From CALRGL01 sp964374035 (GTDB lineage: Bacteria > Patescibacteriota > Patescibacteriia > UBA9934 > GWF2-40-263), in contig CAYJWY010000051.1 in the NCBI GenBank assembly GCA_964374035.1, positions 1-5,043 of the forward strand: 5,043 nucleotides of DNA, given 5' to 3'. This document shows, one piece after another, positions 1-4,810 of the stretch. Under the pieces are notes generated by a model. The model saw only the letters and a list, made by a program, of their open reading frames with translations. It made no database searches and had not been told where the DNA came from. The translations under genes were made by a program, and so were the position numbers. The first letter of the stretch is position 1, and the number at the start of each line of letters is the position of its first letter.

Positions 1-1
1 C

Positions 2-76
2 GCGAAGGATCCTCAGATCATTGAGCGCCTCAAGGCCTTCAAAACAGCTCATCCAGTCGCAATGCTATATTATTAA
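2..76 (+). CDS. 3' end of an upstream gene, product uncertain
   Basis: The reading frame from base 2 to the TAA at 74-76 gives 24 residues ending in ERLKAFKTAHPVAMLYY. It looks protein-like: an amphipathic helix (DPQIIERLKAF) followed by a short tail. The other frame that stays open here gives an implausible Ser/Cys-rich translation. The pattern DP-x-I-x-x-x-L-K-A-F resembles the last helix of PurE (N5-carboxyaminoimidazole ribonucleotide mutase), but 24 residues are too few to assign a family, so this is only a guess. The start lies outside the window. The 102 bp between this stop and gatC hold no visible intrinsic terminator. Confidence 0.45.
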   Translation, partial: AKDPQIIERLKAFKTAHPVAMLYY

Positions 77-139
77 GTGCACCTCCCGATGTTCATGTAT
101 GTCTTTTTCAGCCTTGTATCCGTTCAGCGTTTGAATCCA

Positions 140-168
140 TTGTCATAGTTTGCTAACCTTGCTCTATT
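140..168 (+). promoter_or_regulatory. Candidate sigma-70-type promoter for gatC
   Basis: TTGTCA (140-145, 5 of 6 to the -35 consensus) and TCTATT (163-168, 4 of 6 to the -10 consensus) are 17 bp apart. Transcription would begin about 4 bases before the gatC ATG at 179, so the mRNA would be nearly leaderless; this agrees with the lack of a Shine-Dalgarno sequence there. A second option is TTGAAT (131-136), 17 bp, TAACCT (154-159) with an upstream TG, which is weaker at the -10. This is consensus matching only. Confidence 0.3.
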
Positions 169-178
169 AGAAAACGCT

Positions 179-478
179 ATGTCGCTCACCACAGAAGAAG
201 TCATACACATTGCCAAGCTTTCTCGTCTTCATCTAAACGATGATGAAGTCGAGAAGTATCGCCATCAGCTTGATTCGATTTTATCGTACATTCATCAGCT
301 TCAAGCCGTCGACACAGCGGGCGTGTCTGAATTGCGGCACGCGCTTGAAGTGAGCAATGTGTTTCGAGACGATGTCGTTGAAGCGTGCGATCCTGATGTT
401 CGCGAGCGTGTGCTTGAGAATTTTTCCAATCGACAAGGGGATCTGCTTGAAGTGCAAGCGGTATTCACGAGAGAATAA
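179..478 (+). CDS. gatC: GatC, subunit C of Asp-tRNA(Asn)/Glu-tRNA(Gln) amidotransferase
   Basis: This 99-residue protein is full length for GatC (usually about 95-100). GatC is a non-catalytic subunit that wraps around GatA and GatB in the cytoplasmic GatCAB complex, which converts Glu-tRNA(Gln) to Gln-tRNA(Gln) and/or Asp-tRNA(Asn) to Asn-tRNA(Asn). The family pattern is visible: an N-terminal helix with HIAKLSRLHL (residues 10-19), the E-x-x-x-Y-x-x-Q-L-x-x-I-L segment (residues 24-35), an AVDTAGV turn (43-49), the N-x-F-R-D-D segment (60-65, family N-x-L-R-x-D) and a C-terminal stretch that normally ends near a GatA contact. The ATG at 179 is the natural start because family similarity begins at once. 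No Shine-Dalgarno sequence precedes it (the bases are TTAGAAAACGCT). gatA follows after 151 bp. The assignment is secure. Confidence 0.95.
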   Translation: MSLTTEEVIHIAKLSRLHLNDDEVEKYRHQLDSILSYIHQLQAVDTAGVSELRHALEVSNVFRDDVVEACDPDVRERVLENFSNRQGDLLEVQAVFTRE

Positions 479-499
479 TTGTAACGTTTACTTATTCCG

Positions 500-615
500 C
501 CTGAGCCTGCTCGCCACTCGAAGCTTTAGTCACCGACGCACCAAAGCGCTATGGCGACGGCGCGCGGAGTGTGGTCGAAGGCGCATTCCGAAATACCCCT
601 TCGACTGGCTCAGGG
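500..615. repeat. REP-like palindromic repeat cluster between gatC and gatA
   Basis: Three copies of one motif can be seen in this gap. The cleanest is 597-615, cccttcgactggctcaggg; its reverse complement matches 4851-4869 at 18 of 19 bases. A degraded copy in the opposite orientation lies at about 566-582 (gagtgtggtcgaaggcgc). A more degraded one at about 500-523 begins cctgagcctg and ends ctcgaagc. The two nearer copies can form a stem: GTCGAAGG (574-581) pairs perfectly with CCTTCGAC (598-605), and GAG 567-569 can pair with CTC 609-611 beyond a bulge. Such units recur in intergenic DNA of many bacteria as non-coding palindromic repeats. I see no gene in 479-629. Confidence 0.65.
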
Positions 616-629
616 AGTATGTAAAAATT

Positions 630-2075
630 ATGGACGTCAACACACTGACATTAAAAAAAATTCACGAAGGTCTTGAAAGCAAAACGTTTTCGAGCGAAGA
701 TTTGACGCGTGCGTACCTCGATCGCATCAACGAACGCAATCCGTCAATCAACGCGTTTGTTCGTGTTGCTGACGATGTCATCGATCAAGCGCGTGTCATT
801 GACAATCGACGTGCAGACGGCGAGTCGCTCAGTGCGCTCGCGGGCATTCCGGTTGGTCTTAAGGACAACCTTCTTGTCAAAGGCAGAGAGACCACGGCAG
901 GCTCGCAGATTCTCGAAGGTCACAAGAGTGCGTACGATGCAACGGTTGTTTCGCGACTGAAATCTGCTGGTGCGATCCTCGTTGGACAAACCAACATGGA
1001 TGAGTTCGCGATGGGTTCGTCGACCGAGTCGTCGCACTTTGGACAAACAAAAAATCCTTGGGACACCTCGAAAGTTCCTGGAGGTTCGAGCGGTGGAAGC
1101 GCGGCCGCGGTTGCTGACGGCTTCGTTCCGTTCGCTCTGGGTTCTGACACCGGTGGTTCGATTCGACAACCGGCATCGCTGTGCGGTGTCAGCGGTTTGA
1201 AACCAACCTACGGCCGCGTCTCTCGCTATGGCTTAATGGCCATGGCGTCATCGCTCGACCAAATCGGTCCGTTCGCACGCTCGGTCGAGGACCTTGCGAC
1301 GATCATGCAGGTGATTGAAGGTCGTGATCCAAAAGACAGTACATCGGTTGATCTCACATCGACGACGATTCCCGAGTTGCTCGAATCTTCTGTTGCAGGT
1401 TTGACGATCGGTCTTCCAAAAGAATATTTCATTGAAGGAATGGATCCTGCGATTAAGGCGAGCGTCATGGACGCCGTGACTGTTCTTGAAAAAGCCGGCG
1501 CAAAGATCGAAGAGATCTCGATGCCGCATGCTGAGTACGCACTCGCCACCTACTACATCATCATGCCGTGCGAAGCGAGTTCAAACCTCGGACGGTTCGA
1601 CGGACTTAGATTCGGTTACCACTCGATGGGAAGCGACCTCGAAGATACGTATCGTCGCACGCGAGGGGAGGGCTTTGGCGATGAAGTGAAACGACGCATC
1701 ATGCTTGGATCGTACGCCTTGTCCGCGGGCTACTACGACGCGTACTATCGCAAGGCGCTCCAAATGCGAACGCTCATCAAGCGCGATTTTGACGAAGCGT
1801 TGAAACGTGTCGACGTAATCATCACACCAACGAGTCCATCCATCGCTTGGAACATCGGCGAGAAGTTTGATGATCCCATAACGATGTATCTCTCCGATAT
1901 TTATACGATCACCGCCAACCTCGCGACGGTTCCCGCGATGTCGATTCCGTGCGGATTTGTGAACAACCTGCCCGTAGGATTGCAGATCATGGGCCGCCCG
2001 TTCGATGAACAAACGTTGTACCGCATCGGCGCGTTCTATCAATCACAAACAGATTGGCATACACGAACGCCATAA
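630..2075 (+). CDS. gatA: GatA, glutaminase subunit A of Asp-tRNA(Asn)/Glu-tRNA(Gln) amidotransferase
   Basis: This 481-residue protein is full length for GatA (about 475-490) and belongs to the amidase-signature family. It hydrolyses glutamine to supply ammonia, which passes through a channel to GatB for amidation of misacylated tRNA. The Ser-cisSer-Lys catalytic triad is intact: Lys78 in GIPVGLKDN, Ser153 in PGGSSGGSAAAVA and Ser177 in GSDTGGSIRQP. Other GatA hallmarks are GQTNMDEFAMGSS (119-131), GLKPTYGRVSRYGL (189-202), the long amidotransferase-specific YDAYYRKAL region (369-377) and the C-terminal LPVGLQIMGRPFDE (447-460). The frame stays open upstream through the repeat, but it has no ATG nearer than 357, inside gatC, and similarity begins just after the ATG at 630. 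A GGGAG at 613-617, partly inside the repeat, lies 12 bases before this ATG and is a loose ribosome-binding candidate. No frameshift or missing catalytic residue is seen. gatB is not adjacent downstream. Confidence 0.97.
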   Translation: MDVNTLTLKKIHEGLESKTFSSEDLTRAYLDRINERNPSINAFVRVADDVIDQARVIDNRRADGESLSALAGIPVGLKDNLLVKGRETTAGSQILEGHKSAYDATVVSRLKSAGAILVGQTNMDEFAMGSSTESSHFGQTKNPWDTSKVPGGSSGGSAAAVADGFVPFALGSDTGGSIRQPASLCGVSGLKPTYGRVSRYGLMAMASSLDQIGPFARSVEDLATIMQVIEGRDPKDSTSVDLTSTTIPELLESSVAGLTIGLPKEYFIEGMDPAIKASVMDAVTVLEKAGAKIEEISMPHAEYALATYYIIMPCEASSNLGRFDGLRFGYHSMGSDLEDTYRRTRGEGFGDEVKRRIMLGSYALSAGYYDAYYRKALQMRTLIKRDFDEALKRVDVIITPTSPSIAWNIGEKFDDPITMYLSDIYTITANLATVPAMSIPCGFVNNLPVGLQIMGRPFDEQTLYRIGAFYQSQTDWHTRTP

Positions 2076-2083
2076 GCGCTTCT

Positions 2084-2152
2084 GTGTCATCCTAAATCCT
2101 CTGCCCGTGTCATCCCGAATCCTCTGCCTGTTTCATCCTAAATCCTCTGCCT
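2084..2152. repeat. Tandem array of three 23-bp units
   Basis: Units lie at 2084-2106, 2107-2129 and 2130-2152. Each has the form gtgtcatcctaaatcctc followed by tgccc or tgcct; the three copies differ at only a few positions. A fourth start at 2153 (gtgcgtcatcctgagc) runs directly into the long hairpin at 2157-2224. Each unit contains TCATCC and AATCCT, which resemble the two ends of the full hairpin repeat without its middle. The array starts 8 bp after the gatA stop and shows no coding signal. Confidence 0.9.
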
Positions 2153-2156
2153 GTGC

Positions 2157-2224
2157 GTCATCCTGAGCAAAGCGAAGGATCTCTTGAGACGCGTTTAGAG
2201 ATCTTTCGCTTTGCTCAGGACGAC
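2157..2224. repeat. Long imperfect hairpin, REP-like element upstream of lgt
   Basis: The arms 2157-2183 and 2198-2224 pair over 27 positions, with one A-C mismatch (2160/2221) and one G-T wobble (2177/2204), around a 14-base loop (2184-2197). The core, tcatcctgagcaaagcgaag, is of a kind found dispersed in intergenic regions of many bacterial genomes. It ends 25 bp before the lgt ATG. There is no T-tract after it, so it is a poor intrinsic terminator. In RNA reading through from gatA it would form a very stable structure in the lgt leader, which could affect mRNA stability or translation (inference). Confidence 0.9.
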
Positions 2225-2249
2225 ACGGGGACGAATAGACAACCACAGC

Positions 2250-3014
2250 ATGATCCCATACTTCCAATTCACCACCTTTTATCTAGGTCCCGTACCGATT
2301 CAGGTTTGGGGTCTTATGGTTGCGCTGGGTATTCTTGCGGCGACGTATGTTGCGGCAAACATGGCGAAACGCCGCGCTCAGGATCCGGCCGTGATTTGGG
2401 ATCTTTCGTTTTGGGTGATCATCGCCGCGTTCATCGGCGCACGCATCGTGCATTTGCTCTATGCGCCCGCGTATTACCTCGCGCAACCGATGGCTATTTT
2501 GCAAATCTGGGAAGGCGGATTCTCGATCATGGGTGGATTCGTTGGCGCGGTGATCGCGGGCGTCTGGTACTTACGCAAAAAAAATCTTGACGTGTGGGCC
2601 TACTGCGACACCGCGGTCTTCGCATTACCGCTCGGCATGTTCATAGGGCGCATTGGTTGTTTCCTTATCCACGATCATCCAGGAACACTCACGAGCTTTG
2701 TTCTGGGCGTTAAGTATCCAGACGGCGTGCGACACGATCACGGCTTGTATCTCTCCATTGAGGGTCTTCTGTTGTTTCTTTTATTTTTGTGGCTCGCGCG
2801 AAAAAAGGCCGCGACGGGCACCTACATCATTGCTTTTTTAATTCTCGACGGAGCGATTCGTTTCTACCTCGACTTTTTTCGAGCAACCGACGGGCCGATT
2901 GTTGATATCCGGTATGCAGGTCTCACGCCAGCGCAATATTTTTCGATCGTGATGTTCGCTTCCGGATTATGGCTTTGGTTTCATCGATCAAGATTTTTGT
3001 CGCCAAACAAGTGA
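2250..3014 (+). CDS. lgt: Lgt, phosphatidylglycerol-prolipoprotein diacylglyceryl transferase
   Basis: This 254-residue, multi-pass inner-membrane protein is short for Lgt (E. coli about 290). Lgt transfers diacylglycerol from phosphatidylglycerol to the lipobox cysteine of prolipoproteins, the first step of lipoprotein maturation. Family landmarks in order are: N-terminal IQVWGLMVALG (17-27), GARIVHLLYAPAYY (63-76), the WEGGFSIMGGFVGA block (87-100), GRIGCFL (133-139), LYLSIEGLLLFLLFLWLARK (167-185) and AIRFYLDFFRATDG (202-215). Hydrophobic segments recur throughout. Residues that I match by eye to E. coli Arg143, Gly154 and Arg239 are kept (Arg134, Gly145, Arg204). Those matching Tyr26, His103, Asn146, Glu151 and Glu243 are Trp20, Met94, Cys137, Asp142 and Asp208. 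The ATG at 2250 is chosen because similarity starts there and the frame upstream lies in the hairpin repeat. No clear Shine-Dalgarno sequence is present. The gene converges with the minus-strand gene downstream. Confidence 0.93.
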   Translation: MIPYFQFTTFYLGPVPIQVWGLMVALGILAATYVAANMAKRRAQDPAVIWDLSFWVIIAAFIGARIVHLLYAPAYYLAQPMAILQIWEGGFSIMGGFVGAVIAGVWYLRKKNLDVWAYCDTAVFALPLGMFIGRIGCFLIHDHPGTLTSFVLGVKYPDGVRHDHGLYLSIEGLLLFLLFLWLARKKAATGTYIIAFLILDGAIRFYLDFFRATDGPIVDIRYAGLTPAQYFSIVMFASGLWLWFHRSRFLSPNK

Positions 3015-3027
3015 AACGAAGATCCAA

Positions 3028-3056
3028 AAACGCCCAGAGCTTAGATCCAGGCGTTT
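3028..3056. terminator. Hairpin terminator between convergent genes
   Basis: AAACGCC (3028-3034) pairs perfectly with GGCGTTT (3050-3056) around a 15-base loop. On the minus strand the stem runs into five T (complement of 3026-3030), which suits termination of the gene ending at 3064. On the plus strand the stem is followed by T-rich GTGTTATTC, 14 bases after the lgt stop. It may serve both genes. The stem is short, so efficiency is uncertain. Confidence 0.6.
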
Positions 3057-3063
3057 GTGTTAT

Positions 3064-3447
3064 TCAATTGAAAAATTTAGAAACAAATCCAGACTTCTTC
3101 GCCGGCGGTGTGGACGTCGATGATGAAGGGGCCGAGGTTTTCGATCCGATCATCGATCGAATCTCGGCATGGATTCTTTGCATCTCGCGTTCAACGACCG
3201 GTCCTTCATACTCACCCGCGTGCGCGCTGGTCCCTTCATAGCTTGCTTCCTTTTGGTCAACGTGAAGATTCACTTGCATCCCTCCATTCACATCTTCGAC
3301 ATAGGCGTGATAGCGAGGAAAGCGGTCGGCCGCAACGCGTCGAACATAACTAATCTGTCCCTGTCGCGTCCGCTGTTCGCCATACCCAAGCTTGCGCAGG
3401 ATGTTTCGAGAATGATCACCGAGCGGGCCGGGGAAGAAAGTTTTCAT
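3064..3447 (-). CDS. Conserved protein of unknown function, 127 residues
   Basis: I do not know a function for this protein, but it resembles small conserved hypothetical proteins that I associate with CPR genomes. It has a compact, polar, probably soluble core, residues 1-100, with an unusual run of short motifs: FFPGPLGDHSRN (4-15), LRKLGYGEQR (17-26), QISYVRR (31-37), RFPRYHAYVED (42-52), NGGMQVNLHVDQK (54-66), ASYEG (68-72) and HAGEYEGPVVERE (76-88). Then come a Ser/Thr/Pro-rich linker (about 103-116) and a basic, aromatic tail, KKSGFVSKFFN. There is no signal peptide or membrane segment. The ATG at 3445-3447 has no Shine-Dalgarno sequence. Three codon-position-independent signs support a real gene: the ordered low-complexity linker after a dense core, a hairpin just after the stop, and a promoter-like gap upstream. 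It is divergent from the CorA-like gene, and they may share control (inference). Confidence 0.85.
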   Translation of the reverse strand: MKTFFPGPLGDHSRNILRKLGYGEQRTRQGQISYVRRVAADRFPRYHAYVEDVNGGMQVNLHVDQKEASYEGTSAHAGEYEGPVVEREMQRIHAEIRSMIGSKTSAPSSSTSTPPAKKSGFVSKFFN

Positions 3448-3458
3448 ACCACGGTATG
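3445..3458. promoter_or_regulatory. Palindrome, possible operator in the divergent promoter region
   Basis: CATACC-AC-GGTATG is a perfect inverted repeat with 6-bp arms and a 2-bp centre. It starts on the minus-strand start codon (complement of CAT at 3445-3447) and ends just before the -10 element of the plus-strand gene (3460-3465). A third related half-site, GGTATAC, follows at 3458-3464. A protein bound here could affect both genes. Function is inferred from position and symmetry alone. Confidence 0.35.
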
Positions 3459-3465
3459 GTATACT
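3457..3465 (+). promoter_or_regulatory. Extended -10 promoter for the CorA-like gene
   Basis: TGG-TATACT (3457-3465) is an extended -10: a TG one base before a hexamer matching TATAAT at 5 of 6 positions. No good -35 is found 17 bp upstream, as is common for extended -10 promoters. Transcription would begin near 3472, leaving a leader of about 14 bases with no Shine-Dalgarno sequence before the ATG at 3486. Confidence 0.55.
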
Positions 3466-3489
3466 ATTTCTAATTCCTCGTCTCTATGA
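3461..3489 (-). promoter_or_regulatory. Weak candidate promoter for the minus-strand gene
   Basis: On the minus strand, TTCATA (complement of about 3484-3489, 4 of 6 to the -35) is followed after about 18 bp by TAGTAT (complement of 3461-3466). TATACC (complement of 3458-3463) is an alternative -10. Either choice would start transcription only a few bases before the start codon at 3447. It overlaps the plus-strand -10, so the two promoters could interfere with each other. Consensus matching only. Confidence 0.25.
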
Positions 3490-4676
3490 AGATTCGCTCC
3501 ATTTATCTTGGTACATGGATTCCGCGTACCACACTGCATTTGCGCGAGGTGCATCATTTTTTGAATGGTCGCTTCGCGGATTTGAAATTTTCTGAAGTGA
3601 AACTGCGGCATCTGCTCGACGGACTCCATCCGAAACAGGTGAAATTTTTTGAGCAGAATGATTTTGCGATTGTGGAGGCGACGTTTGAAAACAACATTAC
3701 GTTCAAGATGTTTGAAGACGGAGTGATCTTTTTGCGTATTCCAGTCACGGACGTCGTGAAGGCGCAGAACATCCTTCAGACATTTTATGACAGCAAACTC
3801 GGTCCAAGTCTTTCTTTTTTGTTCAGCAGCGGTGCACCACTTCCAAAATCACTGAACTTTTCAGAGGATCTGTACCCGCTGTTGTTTGTGGCGCCTCAAG
3901 CAACGCCTGGAGAGATCAAGGGATTGTTTATGCGTGTCCAGGATTCTGTGGAATCGCATGTCGCGTCGAAATCGGTCGATGTGTATTTTGGAGCTCACAC
4001 GGATATGCTGGTTACGCACACGCATCTATCCGATGTTGTGACAGATGAACTGCTTTCCCACATCGTCTTTTTGCGCGAATTTGAAAAGCAACTCTACGGC
4101 TACATTCACACGCACAGAAAAATTTGGGACGATATCTCCCTGATTCGTGATTCAAAGAAAATTCGTTTCTCGGAATTTTCCACCGTGCGAAATCGTATTC
4201 TCGATTCGCTCAACACGCTTTCTTATGGCCGAGCGCGCATCATTCAGATGGGTGATATTGTCGAAGCACGCGTTCAACTCACGGGAGGAAAGATTCGAAA
4301 GACGCTTGAGACCTTGGGACTCGATCGCTACAGTAACATTCTGACCGATCAGAAGTACGTCCTCGAACTTTGGGAAATGACGATTGAGCATGTCAAAGAT
4401 ACCCTCAACCTGCTCGAATCCCTGTATCAGGAAAACACCCAACGAGAACTCAACACGCTCAAGTTCATCACCCTCATCGCCGCGATCACCAGTTTCTTCG
4501 GCATGAACATCGCGTTTCCGTGGGATGAACGCTGGACGCAGATTTCTACAAGTTCGTATGTTGTTGTGTTGTTGATCATCGTCGTTTGCGTCGCCTTTTA
4601 TTTTCTTTTGAAACAGTTAATCTACAATCGTTACTTCACGATCCAAAAGAAGCACAAGAGACATTTACTTAAATGA
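3486..4676 (+). CDS. CorA-like divalent-cation transporter with unusual N-terminal domain
   Basis: This 396-residue protein has two C-terminal membrane segments (about 324-345 and 357-379). The first ends in the CorA signature GMN (339-341, in AAITSFFGMNIAFPW). CorA-family proteins are pentameric Mg2+/Co2+/Ni2+ channels with GMN at the outer pore mouth and a large cytoplasmic N-terminal funnel. The loop between the helices is short and carries Asp347 and Glu348, as in CorA loops. The helical region before the membrane (about 190-320, including ELWEMTIEHVKDTLNLLESLYQ in part) fits the long CorA stalk helix. The C-terminus is basic (QKKHKRHLLK), as expected for the cytoplasmic end. The protein is longer than typical CorA (about 315-350), and residues 1-165 do not match a CorA domain that I recognise. 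The ATG at 3486 lacks a Shine-Dalgarno sequence. The ion specificity is unknown, so no symbol is given. Confidence 0.85.
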   Translation: MKIRSIYLGTWIPRTTLHLREVHHFLNGRFADLKFSEVKLRHLLDGLHPKQVKFFEQNDFAIVEATFENNITFKMFEDGVIFLRIPVTDVVKAQNILQTFYDSKLGPSLSFLFSSGAPLPKSLNFSEDLYPLLFVAPQATPGEIKGLFMRVQDSVESHVASKSVDVYFGAHTDMLVTHTHLSDVVTDELLSHIVFLREFEKQLYGYIHTHRKIWDDISLIRDSKKIRFSEFSTVRNRILDSLNTLSYGRARIIQMGDIVEARVQLTGGKIRKTLETLGLDRYSNILTDQKYVLELWEMTIEHVKDTLNLLESLYQENTQRELNTLKFITLIAAITSFFGMNIAFPWDERWTQISTSSYVVVLLIIVVCVAFYFLLKQLIYNRYFTIQKKHKRHLLK

Positions 4677-4682
4677 GCGATC

Positions 4683-4711
4683 TTGAAAAAATACGGCTCA
4701 TTGATTATAGT
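4683..4711 (+). promoter_or_regulatory. Promoter of the tRNA-Ser gene
   Basis: TTGAAA (4683-4688, 4 of 6 to the -35) and TATAGT (4706-4711, 5 of 6 to the -10) are separated by an ideal 17 bp. Transcription would start near 4718, a few bases before the mature tRNA 5' end at 4722. The promoter begins 6 bp after the CorA-like gene stop, so the tRNA appears to be its own transcription unit. Confidence 0.7.
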
Positions 4712-4716
4712 GAGCC
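4695..4716. repeat. Inverted repeat across the tRNA promoter -10
   Basis: GGCTCA (4695-4700) and TGAGCC (4711-4716) are perfect 6-bp arms around 10 bases that contain nearly all of the -10 element. As DNA it could be a regulatory site. As RNA it could be a small stem at the end of the preceding gene's transcript, though no T-tract follows. It may also be chance. Confidence 0.4.
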
Positions 4717-4721
4717 AGCTT

Positions 4722-4810
4722 GGAGAGGTCGCATAGTTGGTCTAGTGCGCAGTCCTGGAAAGACTGTATACCGCAAGGTATCGGAGGTTCGAATCCTCTC
4801 CTCTCCGCCA
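4722..4810 (+). tRNA. tRNA-Ser(GGA), CCA encoded
   Basis: A complete class II cloverleaf can be drawn. The acceptor stem is GGAGAGG (4722-4728) with CCTCTCC (4800-4806), discriminator G4807 and encoded CCA (4808-4810). The D stem is GCA/TGC with the loop GG at 4739-4740. The anticodon stem CAGTC/GACTG (4750-4754, 4762-4766) holds loop CTGGAAA with anticodon GGA (4757-4759), reading UCC and UCU serine codons. The long variable arm ATACC-GCAA-GGTAT (4768-4781) is typical of tRNA-Ser. The T arm GGAGG-TTCGAAT-CCTCT (4783-4799) has one G-T pair at its base. All stems pair well, so the gene appears functional. Confidence 0.97.

Noticed and set aside
77..178. Terminator for the upstream gene at the T-run near 103-108
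   Set aside because: No stem precedes the T-run.
357..629. Upstream extension of the gatA frame
   Set aside because: It is an out-of-frame reading of gatC and the repeat; GatA similarity begins at the ATG at 630.
744..1169. Long minus-strand frames opposite gatA (also 877-1176, 1226-1549, 1581-2042)
   Set aside because: They are antisense shadows of an intact, strongly conserved gatA and carry no recognisable domain.
2084..2183. CRISPR-like array
   Set aside because: The 23-bp units are directly contiguous with no spacers, and there are only three, so this is a simple tandem repeat.
2157..2224. Intrinsic terminator of gatA
   Set aside because: The stem is long but no T-tract follows on either strand in the right place.
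2153..2590. A 145-codon plus-strand frame beginning in the hairpin repeat
   Set aside because: It overlaps lgt in another frame, and its translation has no protein-like pattern.
3169..3489. Plus-strand frame opposite the minus-strand unknown gene
   Set aside because: It lies antisense to a better-supported gene and runs through the promoter gap; its translation shows no motif.
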